A stretch of 64,000 bases of DNA from Pomacea canaliculata (lineage: Eukaryota; Mollusca; Gastropoda; Architaenioglossa; Ampullariidae), in NCBI RefSeq assembly GCF_003073045.1, contig NC_037590.1, positions 44,804,296 through 44,868,295 on the forward strand. Reading direction: 5' to 3'. Of this stretch, positions 36,778 to 49,100 are shown piece by piece. The notes under the pieces were generated by a model. That model made no database searches. It was not told the DNA's origin and saw nothing but the letters and a program-made list of their open reading frames with translations. The stretch's first letter is position 1; each line of letters begins with the position of its first letter. The translations under genes were made by a program, and so were the position numbers.

Positions 36778-38825
36778 TTTATATTTGCGACTTACAGTCT
36801 ATTTGTTACTTTTCTAGTTTTTGTGTTACTATTATTCCATCATGTTTCCACGGATTAGTTATTAGTGACATAATTTTATTTCAAATTATACATTAAAGTG
36901 TATTTTAAGAAGTGTTAGTAGAGATCGAATACATCTTTCAAAGTCACTTTTCAAACCACCGACCTCCAGTGTAAGATGCATTCAAAATTATAGTTCGCAA
37001 ACTCGACTGATATAGATAAAAACAAATAGTATTGAATTATAGTGATTTTCATACATAATATGCACTTCGAAATGCTTAATTTAGTGCTTTTGGGTTACTA
37101 AAAGAACGGGGAGCCGATCGACAGACCATCAAACGAAGAAAGGGATAAATGGCACTCTCAAGAAGACAGTTAATGAGGCCATTGAGAAAATTAAATCTAC
37201 TATCGGGCAGAGTTGGTGATCACAAAAAATTCCCAATAGTATCCACATGCAGACCATGACAGCACAGAGCCCTGCCACCTGCTGACGAGAGAACTAGTAA
37301 ACAGCCAAGCATGCTCCTCGCCCCATCCCTTCTCGTGTGACGACGAAACATATAGTTTCTTGCTGTGCTATACCCTCGGCTGATGCAACAACCGTACTCG
37401 TAAGTAGGGGGCATGCAAATGATTGCCTTGGTAAAGAGAGGTTTCGATTAGGTTTTGACCGTTAAACGACAACTTCGAGAATTTCGGATCGTGGTCGAAT
37501 AACTCGGCCCATGTTTATATTATTTGACATCGAACAGTACGTGCGCACTTTCAGAAATAAGCCTTGTACACGAAAACTGTATTTCAAACACCTTTTTTCA
37601 AATAGTGATTAAAGAAAGGATTCAAGACTGTGTTTGAAAAAGATCGATCTGCATTATCTTGATTGTGGTAAGGAACAGATGTTGGGAACCGGCTGTGGTG
37701 TTCTACTGCGGAAGAAGAGGTGTGCTCAGTCAAGGCAGCAAAAAGTACTTAGACCAATTTTTTTTTCCAGTTTGCTTTCATTCCATAACCATGTTGTCAG
37801 TAAGCTTAATCCGGAATATTCCAGGAGTCTCTAGAGACACGTACTAATCTCAAAGGTTTCAATCGTGTTCTCTAAATCTGCGCTGTAGGGTTCTAGTAAA
37901 TGCATAATGTAGAAGGGAGAAGATCACCAGATTCTTGAGCTTTAGTTTGGTCCAAAAGCTGATATTCTTAAGTGGCTATTTCTGCTACTGTCTGAGCAAG
38001 TCCAGTTGAGAAAACTCTCCAAATGCATGAAAAACTGTAGCCGTCGAATTTGAGGCCAGGGGTAGTGTGTGTGTTGGGGCGGGGGGAGGGATAATTGGGT
38101 GAAAACTTCGTATTTTTGCGTTGGGGTAGAAGTTTTTCCCCTCTAAGTTTTAACTTTTTGAGTACCAACAAGAAATCTTGTTTATTTGTGGTTGTTTATC
38201 CAAACACTGTCCGTCTTCCCTCTGCATGTTCCAGCGGTAGCTCATGTCTGGTTAGTTGATTGTTGGTGTTTACCCCCGTGTCAGCAACGAAGACTATATC
38301 ATGGAGAGTAGTGGTTGACTAATGCAAGTTCCAGTAAAAACATTACTTTGTAATCTAATGTATTCTAGTTCTCTCGTCCTGTCAACGGCCAAGAGAATTC
38401 GAAGGCGTTCTATATGCCGTAGATAGGGATCGACATTCTTGGTTCATGATCTGCGTCTTGGTTGATCCTGAACGTTGACTATGTGTATGTCTATGGACGT
38501 GTATAGGTGGATTGCTGTCTGTCTACCACGACCAACGATTATAGCCTCTTGCAAAGTTCTCCGCTGTTAGTCTCGGCGAGCCTAAACAAAGAATGTGGCT
38601 AAACCGGAAGCTTTACAGTCGCATGCCTCGTTTTAGTAGTTAACTGGGAAAAATAAAAATCGTCTGCCAGCAGTCCAATACAAGTTCGTGGAATGTCGCA
38701 TCGTTTCTGTTGGCGACTGGTGTGTGACCTGTGATGGCGTAGCATAGTTGTGTCAGCAAGGAAGTTTTAGAAAGAGAGCGTATAGTTTGACCAGATTTAG
38801 ATTCTTCAAGACTGCTGATATGATT
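36778..38825. other. Gene-free stretch, composition more balanced
   Basis: Two kilobases with no recognised exon. Short minus-strand open frames (for example 37,220-37,414) show no similarity I know. Parts may be unidentified repeat. Confidence 0.4.
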
Positions 38826-40340
38826 TAATAATAATAATGCAAAATTTGTAAAGTACATACTCCTCACACTTCTAAGGTGTTTGCTCTTAGCGCTTAAGAA
38901 CAAGAACGATCTAAACATGGACAGCATACGAAGGACAGGGAAGCAACATATGAAATAAATATGTTATGAAATAACATATGAACTATTAAAGAATAAACAA
39001 CAGTACTAAACGAAAAATAAAATCAAATACAAAAAACACAGTAACATGAACAAGACCTGAGAGTAACATGATATTGCAAAAGGAAGGGTGTGAAAAAGGA
39101 CTAGCATGATGGGAAAGGTTGTAATGAGTAATGTTTACGGAAGAGGTGAATTTTCAGGATTCAATAGTGGGCAGGTGGTGGATATAGAAAGGGAGAGAGT
39201 TCCATTATTTCGCTGCACGATAACTAAAAATCCTGTGGCCATATGTTGTTTTGGTGACAGGAAGAGTAAGGAGATGATCATCAGACGAGGAGCGGAGTTG
39301 TCTAGCTGGGATGTAAGGGAAGAACAGTTCAGAGAAATAATCAGGACAGGTGTCAGCAAAAAGAAATTAAAACACAGCACGGACAGTTTGTACTGGATGC
39401 TAGAACGGATGGGTAGCCAGTACAGAAAGCGGAGAGGGGTGGCGTGGTCCCGTTTCCTGGCTCTAAGCACCAGACGTGCAGCAGACTTCTGTACTTTTTG
39501 GAGTTTGTGAAGAAGGTATTCAGGGCAGCCAGCAAGCAAGGAGTTGCAGTAATCAAGTCTGGATAAAACAAACACACAGACAAGAATGTTGGTAGCGCGC
39601 GTAGACAGAATATGACGGATGGCGCTGATCTTGCTAGTTTATAATAGACAGACTGACAGACAGCTGTAACTTGTCTATCACAATAGGCAGACTGGACAGA
39701 CAGATGTAACTTGTTTAGCAAGAGTCATGTCTTCAGTGATAATGAATCCGATTCCTGATGGAGGACGCAAATGGAATATTGGTTTCGCTCACCTTGATGT
39801 GACTTGGTGGACAAATGAGTGGAAATGAATTTTCTCTTCTCGAACATAGGAAGGCTTCCGTTTTATCATCATTGAGTTTCAGTTAGTTTGACACCATCCA
39901 GTCTTTGATTTCATTAATACAGACTTTTATGGAGCTGGTAGCAGAGTGAGACTCGATCAGTCGGTTGAGTGGAGCAGTACAGCTGCGTATCATCGGCATA
40001 TGATTGATGAGAAACGTTGTGAGACTAGATGCAAGATGAAAGTAGCTTCATATACAGAATAAGCAGAACTGGGAAGAGTACCGAGCCTTGACGGACGCCA
40101 CAAGAAAGTGGAGCAGTGTTTAACCATCAACAAACAGTCTGCGTCCTATCGGTGAGACAGGAGTTAAACCACGCTAGTGCAGGTCCAGAAATTTGTCTTT
40201 GATACGTGTGGTCGCATCTTCCAGTTGATCTGTGTCGTCTTCAAATAATGCCAATGGACCCTGAGGATTTAAAGACGATGCCCGTGGGATCAGATTGCTT
40301 AAAACATGGATGTACTCTCTGTGTGTTTAGTCGTCTGCCA
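38826..40340 (-). mobile_element. CR1/L2-like LINE, 5'-truncated, with 3' end
   Basis: In minus-strand order: a degenerate GVPQGSVL motif near 40,100, SYADDTQLYCSTQPT near 39,990 (the catalytic YADD), YCNSLLAGCPEYLLHKLQKV then QKSAARLVLRARK near 39,530-39,450, LYWLPIRSSIQYKLS, and an ATT-rich 3' tail at 38,826-38,840. This is the longest LINE copy in the window. Its frame is shifted several times. Its 3' block is shared with 16,690-16,950. Confidence 0.85.
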
Positions 40341-41294
40341 TATATAGTAAAAAATAAAAAATAAAAAACAAAATGGGGACATCGTGCTCGCAGTGCTGAT
40401 CGACAAATGCCAGAAATGCCAACTGTTCGACTGCTGGTTTCGTAAGCGAGGTAGCAAGCCTACAGTTGCCTACATAGGAACTGAAGGGCACCGACTACGG
40501 ACGTGTAACATGGCATAAAGTGTGATCCAAGTTTTCAATACCTACGTGAATACCTCCAACAGATGATGATATTTTCTCCTAATTTCGTTTTTCCCCTCTT
40601 GCGCTGCTTTTTTTGTTTAAGTGCATTGAGCACACTGCCTAGCACAGAAGTGCGCTCAGTAAATACTTTATTGTTAGTTATTATCTTGGTCATAAACAGC
40701 CATGCATCCACTTCATCTTTTAGTATGTCTGCTATTACAGTTCCAAAATGGTTGCTGTATGAAGGATATGCATATATTACATTGCGCTGGTTACCGATTA
40801 TTTGTAGTTTGCATACATTTTAAGAGATTCGAGTTCACAAGAAAAAAATTATTTGTAATCCTTTTTTCATCAGGTGTTAACAATATTTGTTCTGTTTGAT
40901 AAGATGATCAGGCTTCAGTAGCATAGTGTTATTTGCTATCATTTGTGTGCTTATCAGTCATCTTTTTAGATGTAATTGGTTTGTGTCTACTGCGACTGCT
41001 GATTTTGTTATATACTTGCATAAAAAACATGTAATTTATAAGTTGTTTTGTTTTTATATCTAGGAAAAGCCAGCCTGTGTTCATTTCTGAAACAGCCCAT
41101 GATGGTTTCTCATTCTTCCTCTAAGACATAATGATTAAACACTGCCTCAATTGCTGATACATATATTTCCAAAGATAAGTATCCAAGGTTTGTGTCTTGC
41201 AAATGATGTTTATGTCCCTAATCAACATGACAGCAAGAAATAAAAACCAAACAAGCAATGAAGCAAACTACGAAGGGAATCTGTGTTATAATAA
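40341..41294. other. Gene-free stretch with a SINE-like tail
   Basis: No exon was recognised. At 40,612-40,682, GTGCATTGAGCAC followed by AAGTGCGCTCAGTAAATAC and a TTATTGTTAGTTATTAT tail resembles the 3' tail of the SINE at 48.2-48.4 kb, so a short SINE or LINE tail fragment is likely there. Confidence 0.4.
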
Positions 41295-41481
41295 TGTTAG
41301 CAGGGCTTCTGCTAAGGCTAAATTCTTTGGGGTCCCAGGGACCCCTTCTTCAGATTTTTAAGGGGTCCCTGTTCTTTGCCCAAATTTGAAGGGGACCCCA
41401 TTGACGAAAATTGAAGGGGTCCTCCGAACTTTTAATGCGTACTGTACGCAATTTTTTGCGTAAGCAGAAGCCCTGTGTTAG
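41295..41481. mobile_element. MITE with perfect 13-bp terminal repeats
   Basis: CAGGGCTTCTGCT at 41301-41313 and its exact reverse complement AGCAGAAGCCCTG at 41463-41475 bound a 175-bp element. TGTTAG is duplicated on both sides (41295-41300 and 41476-41481). The inside has repeated AAGGGGTCC-type words and no coding frame. A 6-bp duplication does not identify the superfamily; some hAT-like and other groups are possible. Confidence 0.8.
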
Positions 41482-42289
41482 ACAGTCAAATAAGTGCAAA
41501 GAAGATGTGCATAGAAATAGTGAATATAACAGTATATTGACCTGTTGTCTGATGATCTGGAAGAGGCAAATTCAGAATTTTCTGTTACAAAATTGTCCTG
41601 CTCCTGACCTCATAAACCTTATTATATTCACATTGCTTAGAATGTAATTTATATATTTTTTCCTCTGGCATGAAAGCTTTGCCACAAACGCAGTTATTCT
41701 CATTGATGAAATGTGACACATTAAACATATTTTCTCCATTATTTATGGTCTATTTTTGCCCTAAATTGACAATGCTATGGCATCCTACTGATTAGAGAAG
41801 TTACTTGATAAGTTGATATAAAACAGTTTGAACAGAATAAAATTTGTTCACTGCTTTATGTACTGTTGATCAAGATGTAATGTCTGCTTTTGAAAGAAGT
41901 ATTTTCACTATTTTGCATTCTGGCATGGTGCACATATTTTTATATGTCAAATTGAATCTTATTGTCATTTGAATGTCTTTTAGTGGGCAGAGTTAAAGGA
42001 TTAAAAGCATACAAGCAGCATTAAGTAAAGAAAGTATTTATACTTTATGTACATCATGTGAGCATAGATCTGTGCATCAACACGAATTTTACCAAGCATG
42101 CAAAATAATATTCACCTTTAATATGAAGATTTAAAAATACTGGAGTGTTGGAATAAACAGCCTATACTGCAAAATCAACAAATGAATTTGTACGTAAATG
42201 AAATATGTTAAAAAATCAAAATCGCCGATCCCTGTAGTTTTTGAGTCATATAAGTCAAAGTCAGGTGTTAGTGAAAATGTGTAGTCAAT
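41482..42289. other. Gene-free AT-rich spacer upstream of ANKHD1
   Basis: No exon or repeat end was recognised. Confidence 0.35.
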
Positions 42290-42420
42290 TAGCGACTCGG
42301 ACATAACCAAAACAAAAACTAAACTGATGACTGTCGTTGAAAAGGTACCGCATGGGAATCAAGATGGCGGGCGGTGTCTCGTTACTAATGTATCACGTGT
42401 TACAAACGACGGATTTTGAG
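42290..42420 (+). promoter_or_regulatory. Candidate ANKHD1 promoter/leader with YY1-like site
   Basis: CAAGATGGCGGG at 42360-42371 matches the YY1 core AAGATGGCGGC, which in animals sits at or just downstream of the start site of many housekeeping genes. The surrounding 100 bp is richer in CpG than its neighbours and lies about 780 bp before the first ANKHD1 coding exon. Placement as the promoter is inference. Confidence 0.35.
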
Positions 42421-43146
42421 GTTCCATTATGACGGGCAATTGCTTTTGTTATTATTATAATAATAAATGATGGCCAGAATGCGTTTATGTTAATCCCTAC
42501 AGATATTTATCAGTTTATTCCTGTATAGCTATCGAATGGACAGCTACAAGTGTGCAACTATGTACCAATACATTTATACATGCAACACCGTTGTTTATTC
42601 AAGTAGTATCAGGTATGGTAAATACTGGTGACTGAACCGTGTCATGAGGTGCTCCCATATGTCCTGTGATTTGAAACTCCATATCCATAGGACCTTTCCA
42701 CGCCTAGTATTCCCCCGCATGTGAAGGTTTTACTTAATACCTAGCCATGCAGTCACATTGTGAATCGAAACTTGGAATGGTGGATTTATTATTGACGATT
42801 ATTATTGATATGTGTGATATCTCTTCTTGAGTATCCAAAACAGTAGCTTCTTTAAAGAAATAATCAAATTTAGTGAAAACGTATGACTAGAATTGGCATA
42901 CTTGTCGAGAATAGACGCTTTTTATCCGTTTCTTTTTATCCAAAATCTTGGCCAGTCCATAATTTAGCCATACAAGCTACGTATGATTGTCTGCTCCTGC
43001 GCAGACTTAGTCATCCGGGACATTACGAGAACATTTGTAATGGCGGTCAAGGTGGCAACTAGCATGATAAAATAGAAGATATTTTGCCATCTGCTGTAAC
43101 TGTTCGCCTGAAAAGAGACAAATTTAAAATCACCGTTGATGTCACG

Positions 43147-46100
43147 ATGATGCAAGATGCTGTACGAGAGAAAGCTCAAGTTACAAGTGACTTAAGAACG
43201 GTTGAAATTGAGCAAGGTAGCCAGACACCATCGTCGCAGACTGTGGAGAAAACGCAAGTGATACCGATTTCACAGTCCAATTTTGGTCCGGATATGTCTG
43301 GAAGTGATGACGAAGAAGCTTCTGAGGTTTGTATGAATGTGGATTGTGTTTTTAACGCATTTGAAGGAATGATCTTTATGTAATCGGCTATTATGTATGC
43401 GTGACGTCTTTTTTTAACCGTTCGCTGTGCATAAAATTTATTGGGTAATGGTGGGTACGTAACCTCCGCACCATGTGACCAGTAGATTGAAATGTTTGTT
43501 TGTATTTTAGTGTGTAATATTGCCTTTTGTCGACCAGATTACTGTTGCATTTAAATTCATGATTATGTTGACCATGCCAGAAGCGTACCGAGATACTTGG
43601 GCGCAGCTCGGTTCTTTGTGTTTACGAATACAACGAGAAAAGGCAACAAAGCATTAATGGACACAGAAATATTGAGACCTAGCAAGAGTGTAAAAATTGG
43701 ATAACAGAAAATATTCAGTAGTATTACGTCTATTCGTGTTTTTTAGTATTTCTGCTGGTAATTTTATGTACATAGTTTCTTATTTACATGAACCATTTGC
43801 ATTTACAGGTGAGCATCATCAATGTTAATGTTAAAACTTAAAAGTAGTCTTTAATAAGTGAAAAAAATGTTAGTACTGATATCTTATGTTTTCTAACCCA
43901 GAAAACTTAACAGACATTCACATATCAGTAAAAATTGTGCTCATTCTGAAGTTCCTGTTCATCCTCTAGGATTGAATTTATCAAGAAATAAGATTATAGA
44001 GTTTAGCTTAATTTAAACTGGAATGCCTTAACTTTCTGAAGCTGTCTTTCTGCTCAAGCCTTCTACTAGTCATTCTGTATTTAAAAATAGGTTGCATGTT
44101 AGTCTGATAGCTGATATGTTTGTAATTGAATCATCACTTGCAGCAAGATATGTCAGAATGCTTGTGGAAAATAAAATCTCAGAATGTTCTTGCATGCTTT
44201 GCAGTTCATCATGTTGCTTGAGTGTTTAGATAAAACTTGTGTTGTCTAGCTTACAACTCTGCCCTCATCTTGATGAAAATAAAACAGGTGTTATAGCAAG
44301 TAAAGACAAAAAGATATAAAGTTTAGCACCAGCTGTAGTTTGTAGCTTGATGCACTACTTTTTATGGGACTATTGTCAATTAAAGTTACATTTCTGTTTT
44401 GGGCTTGGATAGCATAATTCACTTTCGGTAATATATTTCATAGTAAAAGTATTTAAAATCATTTGTATGAGAAAAATGGCTGGCACAGATTGGAGGCAGG
44501 GATGGAGATGAGAAATCCTCAAAACTGTGTATCAAGGAACTATAAGACCACACCTTGACTATGAGTCAAGTGCTTGGATGATAGCAGCCAAGACACACCA
44601 ATAGACCTCAGAACCAAGCATTGAAAATAATCACTGGAGCCATGAAAACACCATTTGAAAAGATGAGTGGATAACAACAATTCCCTCTTTTTTAACAAGA
44701 GAAGAGACCACAAGGCACTAGTACACGCCATCAAGTAAAAGCACAGCATAGCACAGGCCATCTGATAAGTGCCAGACTAAGGCAGCTACCTTCAGCCAGG
44801 TTTAAAAGATCAAGCTTTGTGAAAGAGACAGGCACTGAAGAGACAACATTAGAAACGATTGCCTGCAAAGGTTGAGAACCTGGTTCACTGAGATGATCCT
44901 CCTCCCTGGAAGAGACAGAACCACTTTGGCATCTGTACCACAATTTCTTATTTGCAAACGACATAGAGATACAAGCAAGAAAACTCTGATGCTTGACACG
45001 CTAGAAGAAAAGTACTTTTAAGACGAATGGCTATGCCTTACACAGATAAGTCAGCAATGGACACCATTTCAAATGGAAGATCTGGCCTTCAAGTGTAACT
45101 AAAGTAAACATCATCTCAGAATATGATGGAAAAGACGACTTAAAAAAAAATAAAGGATACATTATGGGCTATATTCAGAGAAAAACATATATTCCTTCTC
45201 CAGTTCCAGATGTTTTCATTTAATTTATTTGCATCATAAATTTAGTAAGACATCTTTTTTTATATGTTTGTCGGTTGACAGGCTTGCTGTTAAAACATTT
45301 GGAAAATTGCTAGGTGACTATGACTATTTAATGCTTTTTACATGGAGGTAGCTCTCAGAAATTCTGTATTGTGGGCTACAGCTGGAATGACTATATGCAA
45401 CGGTGAACATGCAGCTTATTATGTCTGCACAAATCACAGGTGGTTAATATGAAAGATGGATCTACTCATGGTAAAGCATTTGTTTTTGAAGGCAGATACT
45501 TGAGGAGAGAAAGCATTAGCTGTCAGGAAATGGATGCTATCTGAATTTGATATTTGTTTGACCAAGAATGACCAGATGAATGTAACCTAGACTAGGAAGG
45601 AAACAAAGAGTGACCTTTGGAGTTTTTATATTTGTAGTAATGTCATCCTTAGGCTGACCTCCATTATCCAGCAGCTGCATGTTTATTTGGATGCCAGTTG
45701 AAGCATTAAGTGTGGAGATTTTTGTGATAATGTAGTTCCTGAAAATTTTGTAAGAGACACATGTTGAATGAAATTATTTGTTGTTGAAGGGTATTATTTA
45801 CTCTGTTTTCATAACAAAAAATGTAAATTTGTTTTAAACATTATTTAGCAAGAAGGTGAAGATTGTTCAAATTTATTATCTGATACTAGATTTGATTATA
45901 TTTTCTTTAGCACTTCCGCTATCTTGCTCGAGAACTACAGAATATGAAAATCATACTTGGATGGTAACATTAAACATTTGGATCCCAGTCAAATGTGATA
46001 GCCTGATGTTAAGAGCAATGCAAATCAGTTAGACAAAAGGTAAAGGATAAGTTTACTCCAGAAATTGTATAGTTTGTGCATTTCCCATCAGGCAAGGCTA

Positions 46101-49100
46101 CTGAGACAAGTGTTTTAGAGTGCCTTTATTTAAAGTGAAACAGTATGTCATATGCTGCTGACAGATGCAACACCCATTGTATAACCAAAAGGACAGCGTA
46201 TTCTTACTGATAATGCTGGAATTATGCTTTGTGTTACTGCCCTTCATTAAAAATTTAGGAAGTGGCTTTGTCAAAGCATCGTTTATTAAATAGCTGTCTC
46301 CATTTCCTAGGGTATGATATGAGATGTCCAATATCACATAACACATTTTGTGAAAGTTGTGTATTTTTGTATGCTAGGAAAAAAAATTAATATATATATA
46401 CACCTTTTTTTTCTTTTTGGGAAAAGGCACCGTTGGCCTGCAATCCATGAAGTTTCTGTTCTTTTATATTGATATAGGATCAAAAGTTATTGCACAGGCC
46501 AACCTTGAAATTCCTACTTTTTGAAAAAAGATTAATAATGTATGGCTCTGTTGGCAATATTTGTTGCTGATAGCGACTTACGTCATGTGATGATTTGTCT
46601 TGTGGGCCTATGTTTATTTGACTTTTGGTGTTGGGACGATGTGTGGGAGGAGTTGGTCATAGCTATTGTTTATTCAAATCTGGCAAGCATGGCTGGAATG
46701 ATGCAGTTTTTGGTAAAAGTGACTCTACAGTAATACACTTCCAATTATATACTTTCTTACTGTCACACCTGAGTACATGATGCCATTCTTAGTTCGTTTT
46801 CAGATTTAGGGTGACAGCTTGTTACAGCTGCCATCTTGTCTGGAAGATGGAAGGTTTTTAGGCCCTGGCCACACCAGGAATCTTAATATTTTAGGACCAC
46901 TGTCTTATTCCAGAAAATACTATTGCTTTTTTTGAATTGTGACAATTACAAAATCTTTGTTGGGATTTATGTACATGTTCTCATGTATACGCATTTAAAT
47001 GACATCTGAGATGGGCATTTAATGCAGGTAAAAGGCTGTACTGTCTTATCAGTATTTCCCATTTTTAAAGTTTGGTATCCTCTGTACTCTGCCAAAGAAC
47101 CACACCAGATTGTAATTGTAAACTGGAATGGAGCTTTCAGCACGACTTGATTGTGGTAAGGATTGCAGAAGAGAAAAAAATTGTTTTAGTTTAAAATTGC
47201 ATATGCCTCACAGAGCACATCTGACATTGCCTCCTTAGGTTAATATGCTCCTGTTGTATGATCATTTGTGACACATTCTTGATTGCAGGTTGACTCTTTC
47301 ATTTTGGATGAAAATGATGTCGAAGAAAGTGAAGGTGTGCTAGAGCCTGCCAAGTTCCTATTGGCAGCAGAGACCGAGGAAGGGCAGACATTGCAGACTG
47401 TGGACCCTGAGACTCACGCACGTCTAGAGGCACTTCTGGAGGCTGCTGGTAATGAAAGCTGTCAAAAATTTTCTTGCCATTGTAGAGGGGTGCTGTGAAC
47501 ACTGACAGGCTAGAGAGATAAAAAAAAATGTGCAAGTGAAGTATTTTTAAGCTGGTTATGAAAGTTGGACTGTCTCATGCCCTCTGGGGTCAGGTATAGA
47601 TGTCCTTTTGCTCCTGTTCGCTTATATGATTTGGTTGACTCAGCAATGTGAGGGTCATGTCTAGCAGTGGCAGCCTTTGGGGGTTGCAACTAGAGCAATA
47701 GATTCTTCTTGCTACACTTAGGGCTCTTGGCCCCATATGACACTTGCCCAGGGCACCACATACTGCTAAGGCAATCCCTCTGTCTAGTCACTGTGGGCAG
47801 CATCTGTGATAAAAAGGAAGTGCAGAAGAGAGAGAAAGAAGGATAGTGTGCATGTACAGGAGACTTTGACAAAAGTTCGACTCCTAAAATGGGCCTTGTG
47901 TCGTAAAATTAATTTCAGTGCTTTTTTTTCTGTTTTCTTCCCTTTTTTTTTTTTTTTTGCTATATAGAAAATATGTGGCATGAAGTGTCCATTAATATAT
48001 ATGTAGCGGAGTGGTAGGGGTTGTGGTGGTGACGACAACAAACTTCCAACACACTCAAACAAAGGCAGGAACAGTCAGCAGGTATGCGACCCTTTAATAC
48101 ATGGGCTTGTACAATGGCCACGACTGCATCGCACTTAAATCCAGTATTTAAGGCGCCCCGGTGGCGCAATTGGTTAGCGCCTGTCACCTATACAGTGAAG
48201 GCTGGCTGCCCATGGAGTTCATTTCTCGTCTCGGGCACGCTGTTCTTTCTCTGCACGTGGCATCTGTTTACAGGGCTGGCTGCCTTGCCGTAATGTGAGT
48301 GGTATTCATGCGCTTGGAAGCAGCAGATTGTCTCTCACAATTGTGGTCCTTCATCCATCAATTCATTTCTGCGCATTGAGCGTATCTTTGTGATACGGAA
48401 ACTGCGCGTTATAAAACTCCATCATCGCATCGCCAGAGGCGCTAAAAGTCCGGGCTGTCTCTTCTCTGTCGTATGTCTGTGGTCCCTCTCTGATCTATTG
48501 CGTCTCCCCTGGTTTAATCTCAACTCTGCCCTTGTATACCTCTTGGAAGGCTAAACTTACTGCGATGCTTACATATGGCCTGGACAATTAGCAGCTTTAA
48601 CCCCAGCTAATCACTGCCGAGTACCCTCTTTTCACGATGACTCAGCACGTCCAGCCAACAACAAACAATCATCCACCAGACCCGCCAAAAACTAACAACA
48701 AATGCTGACTTACCAGCCCTCTACATATAGTTAAAAAGATAACTGCTCATCTGGTTCTTATGCGTGTAAAAAGTAGTATGTCAGTGAAATCTAATGGCGG
48801 TCACGATTGAACAAAGTCTTTCATTTGCAAGCAAAATTTATATATTGCTGTAAATGTGTTTGTGTTTCTAAGATTCTTAGCAGATATAAAATAAGTGTTA
48901 CAATATATTTTTTTTTACATGACTTCCATTGTCTACTAGACAAAACAGTTTTCACTATGACCAAAGTTTCTGCGATTTTGGGACAAAATATTGTGACACC
49001 CATCAGCATGAATCCAGATTGCATTAATTTTTTGCAAGAATAAGTTTAACACTTTTTGTGTGCAAATTGTAGAAATTTGTGAGGTGAAAAGTTTCATCAA

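Noticed and set aside
39106-39510. 134-codon plus-strand open frame
   Set aside because: Antisense shadow of the minus-strand LINE that encodes the YCNSLLAGCP block.
42964-43179. 71-codon minus-strand open frame with a hydrophobic middle
   Set aside because: Overlaps the ANKHD1 first-exon region in antisense; no recognisable family and no supporting splice sites.
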